Assembly (NCBI RefSeq): GCF_900116255.1
Contig: NZ_FPAI01000011.1
Coordinates: forward strand, 28,050 to 92,049
Origin: Halolactibacillus miurensis
GTDB taxonomy: Bacteria > Bacillota > Bacilli > Bacillales > Amphibacillaceae
Reading direction: 5' to 3'
Length of the DNA: 64,000 bases
The notes under the pieces are model-generated. The model saw only the letters and a program-made list of their open reading frames with translations. It did no database searches and was not told the origin of the DNA. Shown here piece after piece: positions 57,643 to 64,000 of the stretch (positions within the stretch are counted from its first letter, which is position 1; every line of letters starts with the position of its first letter). The position numbers were made by a program, and so were the translations under genes.

Positions 57643-58080
57643 TTGAGAAAAAACAAACTATTAATGTTAGCCGTATCGCTTACCCTTTTACTTATCAGTG
57701 TCTTTGTTTGGAATATGCGAGAAAAAGGAAATTTCACAATGCCGCAACAGGCATTAGAGGCATACCTTTCTGAAGTTCAACAAAGACCCTATTCATTTGA
57801 AAAAGCTATTAACTATGTAGATGATACAAATTTAGATGATGCATTTTTACAAACGCTTAAAGAAGAATCAATCGATACAAATGCACCAACTTATATAGAC
57901 TTTGATTTCTTAGAAGAATCGGTAAATTCATCAAACGAAAAGGCATCTATAGAAGTCGAATTTAATTATGGTGATGACTATAAACCTGTCACGACATTTG
58001 ATTTTAAAAAAATTAATGGTGATTGGAAATTAGATTTACAAAATATCCAAGAAGAATATTATTCAATCATCAATGATTGA
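57643..58080 (+). CDS. Membrane-anchored small protein (DUF4878-like layout)
   Basis: 145 residues: signal-anchor (LLMLAVSLTLLLISVFVW), then PQQALEAYLSEVQQRPYSFE and a C-terminal beta part ending NGDWKLDLQNIQEEYY. The arrangement recalls NTF2-like lumazine/DUF4878 lipoproteins, but there is no lipobox Cys. The start is put at TTG 57643, nine bases after AAAGGAG; ATG 57634 is too near that site. Function unknown. Confidence 0.6.
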   Translation: MRKNKLLMLAVSLTLLLISVFVWNMREKGNFTMPQQALEAYLSEVQQRPYSFEKAINYVDDTNLDDAFLQTLKEESIDTNAPTYIDFDFLEESVNSSNEKASIEVEFNYGDDYKPVTTFDFKKINGDWKLDLQNIQEEYYSIIND

Positions 58081-58141
58081 GCTATTTATACCGAACTGAT
58101 GTTATAATTTTTAATTCAGGCTGCAAAACGTCGTCCCCTAC

Positions 58142-58441
58142 TTAATAGTCAGACGAGTCTTTGGTGTGTTGATTCAATTTTAAGGTGTAAACAAGTCCCC
58201 AAGCAATGAACAAGGACATCGCTGGAAAGATGATATTCCATGATGTCAAAATAAGTTCGCTCTCCGGATAATAATACTTACTATACCAAGTTTCATAGAT
58301 AAGATTTAATAGCAATGTGATCAAAGGGGCAACCCATACCTTTTTAGTAAAAATAGCTGCTAAAAGACCTAAGCCGATAACGATTAGTGGAACAATAAAT
58401 AACTGCATTAAAAAAGGATCTATCGATTCAGTGAATGCCAT
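58142..58441 (-). CDS. Small membrane protein, DUF2651-like
   Basis: 99 residues with three membrane segments: DPFLMQLFIVPLIVIGLGLL, KKVWVAPLITLLLNLIYE and the C-terminal one AMSLFIAWGLVYTLKL. The opening DPFL and the KKW-x-x-P-L-I pattern recall DUF2651 proteins of Bacillus. ATG 58441 is preceded by GAGGGAGAG. Function unknown. Confidence 0.6.
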   Translation of the reverse strand: MAFTESIDPFLMQLFIVPLIVIGLGLLAAIFTKKVWVAPLITLLLNLIYETWYSKYYYPESELILTSWNIIFPAMSLFIAWGLVYTLKLNQHTKDSSDY

Positions 58442-58628
58442 AATCTCTCTCCCTCTATAAAATATTAAGTAGAAATAAATGTATTGCATCTATCTTTTTC
58501 AACAGAGTATCACCTTCATCCCTTCAGTATATGTTTGGTAAATTGGTTTAAATATTTCAAATGAAAGACTAAAATATCCCTCTTTATAATTATAATTTAC
58601 ATTACTGTTATTTACAATGATAGACAAG

Positions 58629-58670
58629 AAAAAAAGAGGATGTGCTTATAAAAGCATCCCCTCTTTTTAT
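58629..58670. terminator. Terminator downstream of the lipoprotein gene
   Basis: AAAAAAAGAGGATGTGCTT pairs with AAGCATCCCCTCTTTTTAT with small mismatches. Usable by the minus-strand gene at 58686. Confidence 0.8.
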
Positions 58671-58685
58671 AATGTTTACCTTAAA

Positions 58686-59363
58686 TCATGAATCATGCCA
58701 CACAAGTGAATCCACTATGAGTGGTAAGCGGGCACTAAAGCCATCCCCAAATTCTGATGGATAGTAATAACCGATGGTATAATCATCGTCTTGATGTGTA
58801 AAACTGCCAATCCGACCACTGAAACCGTCTTTTACAAGCGTTTGTTCGGTATCGGTAAAGTCAAAGGCCATCGTATCTGCCGCTTCTGTTGTGAAGCCAT
58901 TACTTTCGAGTGTGACTAGCACATCTGCTTCCGTTTCTTCGTAGATAAACAACCTTGCATCTTCATTTAAAGTGCCACCGAAATTCGTGTAGACATCTAA
59001 GTCACCATCGTTAAATGCTCCTTGCATATCATCAGGAATATAGACGGAGAAATCAGCCTCTTCATCTTGAAGGAGGTTAAGTGTCATCTCCTCTTCCATA
59101 CCTTCAATCATCATCGTTTCTGTCTTTGTTGCGGGTAGCTCTGGTAACGTCGTGGTGTCATCCTCGCCTTGATCATCTTCCCCTTCATCTGATGGGTCAC
59201 TGTCATCCTCACCATCGTCTACTGGCTCATCTGAGTCGTCATCTGGTGTTTCTACTGGCGGGTCTTCCGTCCCCTGTTGACCTTCATCTGTTGTATCCTC
59301 GCTATTACAAGCAAACAACATGAGAAGACTTGCGAGTAATATAAAAAACAACCGTTTCATCAT
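58686..59363 (-). CDS. Acidic lipoprotein of unknown function
   Basis: 225 residues with a signal peptide (KRLFFILLASLLML) and lipobox LFAC, so it is lipid-anchored after cleavage. A linker of about 55 residues is almost all Asp, Glu, Pro, Gly, Ser and Thr; the globular part follows (MMIEGMEEEMTLNLL, then YIPDDMQGAFNDGDLDVYTN, FSGRIGSF). The ATG at 59363 follows AAAGGATG. No domain recognised. The strong acidity suits an extracellular protein of a halophile. Confidence 0.75.
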   Translation of the reverse strand: MMKRLFFILLASLLMLFACNSEDTTDEGQQGTEDPPVETPDDDSDEPVDDGEDDSDPSDEGEDDQGEDDTTTLPELPATKTETMMIEGMEEEMTLNLLQDEEADFSVYIPDDMQGAFNDGDLDVYTNFGGTLNEDARLFIYEETEADVLVTLESNGFTTEAADTMAFDFTDTEQTLVKDGFSGRIGSFTHQDDDYTIGYYYPSEFGDGFSARLPLIVDSLVWHDS

Positions 59364-59505
59364 CAAGATCATCCTTTCTGTTTAAAAGCTTAGTATAGTA
59401 TACTGTTCCCTGAAAAAGAGATGTGTAAAAGTGACTTTGGGACGAATTTTCACTCGGTCCATTGTTTCAGTCAAAAAAGTATTGGCCAAGAATATTTGGA
59501 AAGAT

Positions 59506-59544
59506 AGAGCACTTATTCCGGATGAAGAATAAGTGCTCTTTTCT
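59506..59544. terminator. Terminator between lipoprotein region and chromate transporter
   Basis: AGAGCACTTATTC pairs perfectly with GAATAAGTGCTCT around CGGATGA, followed by TTTCT. It closes the minus-strand transporter operon at its 3' side. Confidence 0.75.
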
Positions 59545-59550
59545 ATCATA

Positions 59551-60120
59551 TTAGAATGAAAATAGAATGCCGATGATGGCACTAAAGGCGATAAAGACGA
59601 CCGGGTGTAAATGTTTAAATAAACGATGCTGCATGATGACGTATAACACTACACTGAAAATCAACGCTTTGATGTTAATGACGTCCATTAGTGATTGTAG
59701 TCCACTATACACCGAGGTATTTATAAGATCATGATACATAAAATTAAAACCAGCGGCCGCAATCAGAGCGGTTGAAGCGGGTCTTAAGCCGTAAAACGCC
59801 CCTTGAACGAGTGTGGATTGCTTAAAGCGCTCGAGTACATGGGCGAGAATAATTATGATGATAATGGACGGGCTTACAAGGCCAAGTGTAGCAATAATCG
59901 CTCCAGGTACACCGGCGGTAGAAAATCCTGCATACGTCGCCATATTGACCCCAATCGCTCCAGGTGTTGATTCAGAAACAGCTATCATGTCAGCGAGCTG
60001 TTCATAACTAAACCAGCCGTAGCGATCAGATAAATCGTACAAAAACGGTAATGTCGCGAGACCACCGCCTACCGCGAAAAGTCCGGTTTTAAAAAATTCA
60101 ATGTATAACGTCAGTAACAT
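59551..60120 (-). CDS. chrA2: Chromate transporter subunit (CHR domain, second half)
   Basis: 189-residue membrane protein of the CHR family. The signature FKTGLFAVGGGLATLPFLYD is at the N-terminus, then AVSESTPGAIGVNMATYAG. It forms a pair with the next gene upstream; in two-gene systems (B. subtilis ChrS/ChrT, ywrA/ywrB) both halves are needed for chromate efflux. Start and stop overlap the partner by one base. Chromate specificity is by family. Confidence 0.92.
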   Translation of the reverse strand: MLLTLYIEFFKTGLFAVGGGLATLPFLYDLSDRYGWFSYEQLADMIAVSESTPGAIGVNMATYAGFSTAGVPGAIIATLGLVSPSIIIIIILAHVLERFKQSTLVQGAFYGLRPASTALIAAAGFNFMYHDLINTSVYSGLQSLMDVINIKALIFSVVLYVIMQHRLFKHLHPVVFIAFSAIIGILFSF

Positions 60121-60665
60121 TATTTCACCGCCTTATTTAAGAAGCGGAAACTAACCACACCAAGAACACCGGCAAAGATGACAAAATAGACGGGTGAATA
60201 AGACGTGAACACCGCGAGTAAAAAGACAATCGTAAAGATGATCAGACCTACTTTATCAATTACGGCCTTTTTCCATAATTTTAATACAGCTTGTAAAATC
60301 AAAATATACACACTCACTCTGATCCCACTAAATGCTGAACTTAACAGCGCAGAATCGCTTACTGCATTTAAGAAATAGGCGATGATACTAATAATAATCA
60401 GCGACGGGAAAACGACACCAAGTGTTGCCGCAACTCCTCCCAAAGTGCCTTTTGTTTTTTGACCAATAAAGGTAGCGGTGTTAATCGCAATTATGCCGGG
60501 CGTCGTTTGGCCGATGGCGTAATAATCCATCACATCTTCATTTGTCGCCCATTGTTTCTTTTCAACGACTTCGCGTTGTAAAATCGGTAACATCGCATAG
60601 CCGCCACCAAACGTTATGGCCCCGATTTTCGCAAAGGTTATAAATAAATCTAAAAGTACCTGCAT
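60120..60665 (-). CDS. chrA1: Chromate transporter subunit (CHR domain, first half)
   Basis: 181 residues, CHR family: FAKIGAITFGGGYAMLPILQ at the N-terminus, DYYAIGQTTPGIIAINTATF and the GGVAATLGVVFPSLIII segment. About five to six membrane segments. The ATG follows AGGGAGATT. It is the promoter-proximal member of the two-gene operon. Confidence 0.92.
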   Translation of the reverse strand: MQVLLDLFITFAKIGAITFGGGYAMLPILQREVVEKKQWATNEDVMDYYAIGQTTPGIIAINTATFIGQKTKGTLGGVAATLGVVFPSLIIISIIAYFLNAVSDSALLSSAFSGIRVSVYILILQAVLKLWKKAVIDKVGLIIFTIVFLLAVFTSYSPVYFVIFAGVLGVVSFRFLNKAVK

Positions 60666-60701
60666 CGTTATGTAATCTCCCTTATAGATAGCTGTATATT
60701 T

Positions 60702-61181
60702 TCATGTCATCACGAGTTTGACAAGCTGAAGGCCTTCAGCGACTTTTAATGGTGTGATGTCTGTCAAGTCATGCTTTTGGTATAGCGTCATCGCTGGGGT
60801 GTTTTCTTGGGCTGTTTCGACTTGGATTGACTTATCTCCTTTAAGGTCAATAAGTGCCTGAAGTAAGTCACTAGCAACGCCCGTTCTAAAATAATCCGGA
60901 TGAACAACGAGTTTATTGATTATTAGCCGATCTTTTGCTACTTCGTACTGTAAAAAACCACGGATGCTCCCTTTTTCTATGCACATAAGTATCGCATCAT
61001 CAGCTTGTGCGAAGGCGCAAGAAGTTTCAAGTAGTGGCGGGAAAGTGTCAATATTGAGTAACACTTTTTCAACCGTATAGCTTTGTGTTTGTAGGTCGTA
61101 TAATTCGTGTATCGTCGTTATTGGTAACGTGTTGATGACCTCAACGGGTTGAATGAATCTGTCTGAACGCTCTTCTATCAT
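60702..61181 (-). CDS. GNAT-family N-acetyltransferase
   Basis: 159 residues; LIINKLVVHPDYFRTGVASDLLQ carries the acetyl-CoA loop (FRTGVAS, a weak variant of RGxGxG/A), and ENTPAMTLYQKHDL the alpha4 motif. It overlaps the next upstream small gene by ATGA and so is translated with it. Substrate unknown. Confidence 0.82.
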   Translation of the reverse strand: MIEERSDRFIQPVEVINTLPITTIHELYDLQTQSYTVEKVLLNIDTFPPLLETSCAFAQADDAILMCIEKGSIRGFLQYEVAKDRLIINKLVVHPDYFRTGVASDLLQALIDLKGDKSIQVETAQENTPAMTLYQKHDLTDITPLKVAEGLQLVKLVMT

Positions 61182-61432
61182 TCTAAATAACCATCAAAGT
61201 CAAAGCGGGGGTCGTTTGTTAACTTTTTGTAGGCCGCTTTTAGTTTTGGCTTTCTCGCGATAACCAGGCGAGTTTGTTCGGCTAAGTTAATCAGGTCAGA
61301 ATTTTGTTCTTGTTTCGGTAGTGATCGTTGGTGCGTGACGGTATCATTTAACGTATGATTAAGTAAATTAAGAATGCTGTGTTGGGTTTTGATGATTTGA
61401 ATAAGGACCTCATCATCGACGTGTTTATCCAT
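61178..61432 (-). CDS. Small cytoplasmic protein of unknown function
   Basis: 84 residues, mostly helical, with basic C-terminal part (RLVIARKPKLKAAYKKL) ending DPRFDFDGYLE. The ATG at 61432 follows GGGGAG. It is coupled to the acetyltransferase by a four-base overlap, suggesting a shared role, perhaps substrate or partner, but I recognise no family. Confidence 0.6.
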   Translation of the reverse strand: MDKHVDDEVLIQIIKTQHSILNLLNHTLNDTVTHQRSLPKQEQNSDLINLAEQTRLVIARKPKLKAAYKKLTNDPRFDFDGYLE

Positions 61433-61590
61433 GGTGCTTCTCCCCTTTTATTTTTTCTTTTCCTTATACTATACGACTCACTGCATTATCATGCAAGTCA
61501 TTCATTCAAGAATGATGATTATGTGCTGACATTGTCCAATCCCCTGATTACGTGTATAATAACGCTATAATAATAGATAGGTGGGGTATT

Positions 61591-61911
61591 ATGCACGAAT
61601 GTCCAAGTTGTGGTAGTGAGTATGGTTATGATGATGGCGTGGCTTATAATTGTCCAGAATGTGGTCACGTATGGACCGATGAATCTCTAAAAGAAGAAGA
61701 AATTAAAGATGCAGTCGGTAATGTCCTTTCAACCGGGGATGATGTCACCCTTATTACCGATGTTAAGTTAGGTAAAGATACGATTAAACGCGGCACAAAA
61801 GCGAAAGGGATCAGAATCTTAGATGAGCCACACAATGGTCATGATATTGACGGGAAAGTGGATAAATTCGGTAGTATTTATTTAAAGTCTTCCATTGTGA
61901 AGAAATTATAA
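61591..61911 (+). CDS. yjdM: PhnA/YjdM-like zinc-ribbon protein
   Basis: 106 residues: N-terminal zinc ribbon CPSCGSEYGYDD...CPECGHVW and the PhnA domain with VGNVLSTGDDVTLITDVKLG, GTKAKGIRI and SIYLKSSIVKK. The family was named for alkylphosphonate use but its true function is unclear. ATG 61591 follows GGTGGGG; TATAAT lies at 61565-61570. A terminator follows. Confidence 0.92.
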   Translation: MHECPSCGSEYGYDDGVAYNCPECGHVWTDESLKEEEIKDAVGNVLSTGDDVTLITDVKLGKDTIKRGTKAKGIRILDEPHNGHDIDGKVDKFGSIYLKSSIVKKL

Positions 61912-61917
61912 GTCATC

Positions 61918-61962
61918 AAAAACCAGCATGGATGCCCCGATGAGTCATCCGTGCTGGTTTTA
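61918..61962 (+). terminator. Terminator after yjdM
   Basis: AAAACCAGCATGGATG pairs with CATCCGTGCTGGTTTT, with one G-T pair, loop of about 12 bases. Confidence 0.85.
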
Positions 61963-61985
61963 TTTGTACAATAGGAGGTGTTAAT

Positions 61986-62525
61986 ATGCCAATAAAACGC
62001 AAGGTTATTCTTTTTATCGCGTCCAGCCTAGATGGTTATATTGCCACGGAAAAGGAATCACTCGATTGGCTTGAGCGTGTTGAAGGCGAAGGTGATAATG
62101 GTTTCTCCGAGTTTTATGACACTGTCGATACCGTATTGATGGGAAAGAAAACGTACGATTGGGTGATGCGCCAAGATTTAGAGGCGTTTCCCTACAAGGG
62201 AAACGCGACGTATGTCTTTACCAGGTCTATGGTTGAAGACACGGACAATGTAAGCTTTATGAACAAGGACATAGAGTCTTGCGTGCATCAGCTGAAAAAT
62301 AAAGACGGTAAAAATATTTGGCTAGTTGGTGGTGGCGACTTAGTTCAATCCTTTTTGCAAGCAAAACTAATAGATGAGATCATTGTGACTGTTGCCCCAA
62401 CATTATTGGGTAAGGGTATTCCTTTGTTTAAAAAGCAAGATGTATCGGTTGACCTTGAATTAAAGGGAGTTAGAAACTTTAATAAGTTTGTGGAATTACA
62501 TTATGAGGTTAAAAAATACGTGTGA
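61986..62525 (+). CDS. DHFR/RibD C-terminal family reductase (YyaP/YwjB-like)
   Basis: 179 residues with the RibD_C fold: ILFIASSLDGYIATEKESLDW, VDTVLMGKKTYDWV, IWLVGGGDLVQSFLQAKLID and VAPTLLGKGIPLF. These NADPH-binding proteins are common in Firmicutes as orphans and are not proven dihydrofolate reductases. The genuine dfrA of this genome is at 21418. ATG follows AGGAGGTG. Confidence 0.9.
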   Translation: MPIKRKVILFIASSLDGYIATEKESLDWLERVEGEGDNGFSEFYDTVDTVLMGKKTYDWVMRQDLEAFPYKGNATYVFTRSMVEDTDNVSFMNKDIESCVHQLKNKDGKNIWLVGGGDLVQSFLQAKLIDEIIVTVAPTLLGKGIPLFKKQDVSVDLELKGVRNFNKFVELHYEVKKYV

Positions 62526-62538
62526 ATATGAAAAGTAG

Positions 62539-62570
62539 AAGCCCAGACCTATTGCTTAAGTCTGGGCTTT
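62539..62570 (+). terminator. Terminator after the DHFR-like gene
   Basis: AAGCCCAGAC pairs with GTCTGGGCTT around a 12-base loop, then TT. Confidence 0.8.
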
Positions 62571-62653
62571 CACTTTAAAAATGCACTTTTAACGATGCGT
62601 GTGACTAGTCTTTCATTTCAATGATTCGATCAATCATTTTAGCATGCTGGACG

Positions 62654-62932
62654 TTATAACACGTAGTTAGACAAAAAAATAAACATAAGAAATATGGCAG
62701 CTGCCCATACACAGATTTTCGAAGAGACGGCGCGTTCTATGTCGTGTTTCTTCTCCGTTTCATTAATAACTATGTTTGCTTGTTTTATGGTATAGCTGTA
62801 AAAAACAATAAGGACTACATAAAACAATAATTCTAACAGTGAAGAAAAGTTTTGTAGTAGGATATAAAACGGACTAATCAAAGCAATCACGCCTAATGTT
62901 AAGACGTTAAATCCGGTTAATTTGAGATTCAA
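62654..62932 (-). CDS. Small membrane protein of unknown function
   Basis: 92 residues from TTG 62932, which has AAAGGA ten bases upstream; an ATG at 62959 is also in frame but lacks a ribosome site. Three membrane segments (VLTLGVIALISPFYILLQ, LLELLFYVVLIVFYSY and the C-terminal one) with a charged loop before the last. Not recognised. Confidence 0.5.
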   Translation of the reverse strand: MNLKLTGFNVLTLGVIALISPFYILLQNFSSLLELLFYVVLIVFYSYTIKQANIVINETEKKHDIERAVSSKICVWAAAIFLMFIFLSNYVL

Positions 62933-62984
62933 GCGAAACCATCCTTTCATCTTTCTCATAATAATATAGTTTTTTTATGTTGTA

Positions 62985-63482
62985 TTACTCTCTTCCGTTA
63001 AGCTCTAAAATATTGACTCCCTCTGATGCTTCTGGTGATTCAAAAAAATTGGTTACATAAGTAAACATTGCTTCTGTATCAAAATCTGCTCTTTCAGGTT
63101 GTTCGTTACGCCTTTGTGCCAATTGACATAAGCATTGCTCATTAGTAAGATTCAGATAAATCAATTGATGACTACCCTTAACTTCGAATACCATATCTAA
63201 AAACCACTTACGCTGCTTTTTAGTGTTAGCAGGAAAATCCATCACGACATTTGTACCGACACTTAATATATTTTGGACGTGCTTTCTCACCAAGGGTTTG
63301 ATTTGTGCCGAAAATTTCAGGAAGTCTTCAAATGAGTTGATTTGATTGGGATAAAGAGCAGAAAGCCATTCATCCTCAGATAACAGTACGGCATGTTTAT
63401 CTATTGCTATTTGTTTTGATTTAGTTGATTTTCCTGCCCCCATTTTCCCACAGAAAAAGTATAGGGTCCCTGTTTGTTTCAT
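62985..63482 (-). CDS. P-loop kinase/ATPase (zeta toxin or gluconate kinase-like)
   Basis: 165 residues with Walker A FFCGKMGAGKSTKSKQ, the acidic DEW after LLSEDEWLSALYP, and VVMDFPANTKKQRKWFLD. This is the small AAA_33/zeta-toxin-like kinase fold found in phosphotransferases for antibiotics or nucleotides. A toxin role would need an antitoxin; none is visible beside it. ATG follows GGAGGTTT. Confidence 0.8.
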   Translation of the reverse strand: MKQTGTLYFFCGKMGAGKSTKSKQIAIDKHAVLLSEDEWLSALYPNQINSFEDFLKFSAQIKPLVRKHVQNILSVGTNVVMDFPANTKKQRKWFLDMVFEVKGSHQLIYLNLTNEQCLCQLAQRRNEQPERADFDTEAMFTYVTNFFESPEASEGVNILELNGRE

Positions 63483-63695
63483 CTTTTTAAACCTCCTGGC
63501 TTATGTTATTTGTTGTTATGCTACTTTTCGGATCAGGCTGATGTATAGGCATAACTTGCGTGATTATGGTTTCTAAAATGTTCGTATTAGCTTTAGTAGA
63601 ATAATTACCTGTGTCAGATTTTTTCAAAAGTGATACTGATTTAGTTGTTATCTAAAGCCATTATGCCATCGATTTTAAATTGACCGCGCTCACTA
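63483..63695. other. Intergenic stretch flanking the mobile element end
   Basis: No gene seen. On the minus strand this is the DNA that would be read as the guide part of the element RNA described next. Confidence 0.5.
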
Positions 63696-64000
63696 TTGAA
63701 CTACCCCCACCTAACATTCTAACGAATGTTAGAGGAAGGGGATTCCGTAAGGACACCTAAAGGCGACCCATGCTCATTCAACTAAGCATAGGTTTTTCTA
63801 CTTTCCAACCGCCGCAAACCTATTTTCTCAACATCTGTTAAAGCATGCCGGGGAAATAGTGCGTTCCAGGAACACAACTTGCTTTGGTCGAATCGTTCCG
63901 TCTGGTAGAACGCATGGGTTCTAACAAAAGACAGGGTACGCGTCATATACGCCCATTGCGCCCAATGGTGTAGACCTTGTTTCTGCTCTGGAACAAGTGA
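63696..64000 (-). mobile_element. Right end of an IS200/IS605-type element with omega-RNA-like structure (partial)
   Basis: Minus strand. The element appears to end at TTCAA (63696-63700), preceded by GGGGGTAG and a long hairpin (63703-63741: CTAACATTC / GAATGTTAG with outer CCCC/GGGG pairs). Further 5' are more paired elements (CCTATGCTTAG / GAGCATGGG, and ATGCGTTC / GGAACGCA). No frame stays open to the end of the hairpin, so a tnpB gene, if present, ends beyond or near the window edge. The pattern fits the 3' RNA of TnpB elements; family identification is tentative. Confidence 0.45.

Noticed and set aside
59081..59323. 80-residue plus-strand frame opposite the acidic lipoprotein
   Set aside because: Shadow of the Asp/Glu-rich linker; no start signals.
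62985..63482. Zeta-toxin reading of the P-loop kinase as part of a toxin-antitoxin pair
   Set aside because: No epsilon-like antitoxin gene beside it, and the motif is equally compatible with metabolic or resistance kinases.

Overview
The window is a chromosomal segment of a low-GC Gram-positive bacterium, most likely a member of the Bacillaceae. The first 18 kb follow the Bacillus subtilis order almost gene for gene: birA, panBCD, dinG, ypmA, ypmB, aspB, asnS, dnaD, nth, ypoC, then convergent ponA and recU, then yppE, ypsA, gpsB, rnpB, ypsC and ypwA. Many exported or cytosolic proteins are strongly acidic (PBP1A tail, a lipoprotein linker), which suggests a halophilic or halotolerant lifestyle. 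Unlike B. subtilis, the strain carries upper mevalonate-pathway genes, a carotenoid glycosyl/acyl-modification operon and a type II-A CRISPR-Cas system. Genera such as Halolactibacillus, Amphibacillus or relatives would fit, but the genus is an inference.

Layout. 1-18.5 kb: housekeeping core (cofactor synthesis, DNA repair, aspartate/asparagine metabolism, cell wall, RNase P RNA, RNA methylation). 18.5-33 kb: more core and small conserved genes (RNase H-like, cold-shock protein, thyA-dfrA, sbcDC, msrAB, ferredoxin, acylphosphatase, and the trhP1-trhP2 tRNA-hydroxylation pair behind an FNR-type box). 33-39 kb: an anchored protein of unknown function and a four-gene carotenoid operon with overlapping genes (CruF-like, acyltransferase, CrtQ-like glycosyltransferase, CrtN-like desaturase). 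39.3-46.7 kb: CRISPR-Cas island, made of a twice-frameshifted pseudogene, an antisense tracrRNA, an SpCas9-like cas9, cas1, cas2, csn2, a leader, and an array of ten 36-bp repeats with nine 30-bp spacers. 46.7-55.3 kb: yaaA, an AraC-type regulator, mvaA (HMG-CoA reductase), divergent mvaS and thiolase (the three first steps of the mevalonate route), with a patch of decayed or small accessory genes at 50.7-52.7 kb. 55.4-64 kb: accessory membrane proteins, an acidic lipoprotein, a two-subunit chromate transporter, acetyltransferases, a zinc-ribbon PhnA-like protein, a DHFR-like reductase, a P-loop kinase, and finally what looks like the right end of an IS200/IS605-type element with a structured guide-RNA-like region running off the window.

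The most interesting part is the CRISPR-Cas9 locus. The nuclease has all catalytic residues of the S. pyogenes family and the tracrRNA is a clear relative of the S. pyogenes one. The PAM-interacting domain, however, is visibly more AT-rich than the rest of the gene and has Glu in place of the first PAM-reading arginine, so its PAM probably differs from NGG. The repeats carry one base that mismatches the tracrRNA anti-repeat, while the two oldest (trailer-end) repeats match it perfectly. Other regulatory finds are an FNR/CRP-type palindrome centred about -40 from the trhP promoter, a LexA-like box on the promoter of a small unknown gene, and paired TAGTnnnACTA palindromes between mvaS and the thiolase gene.
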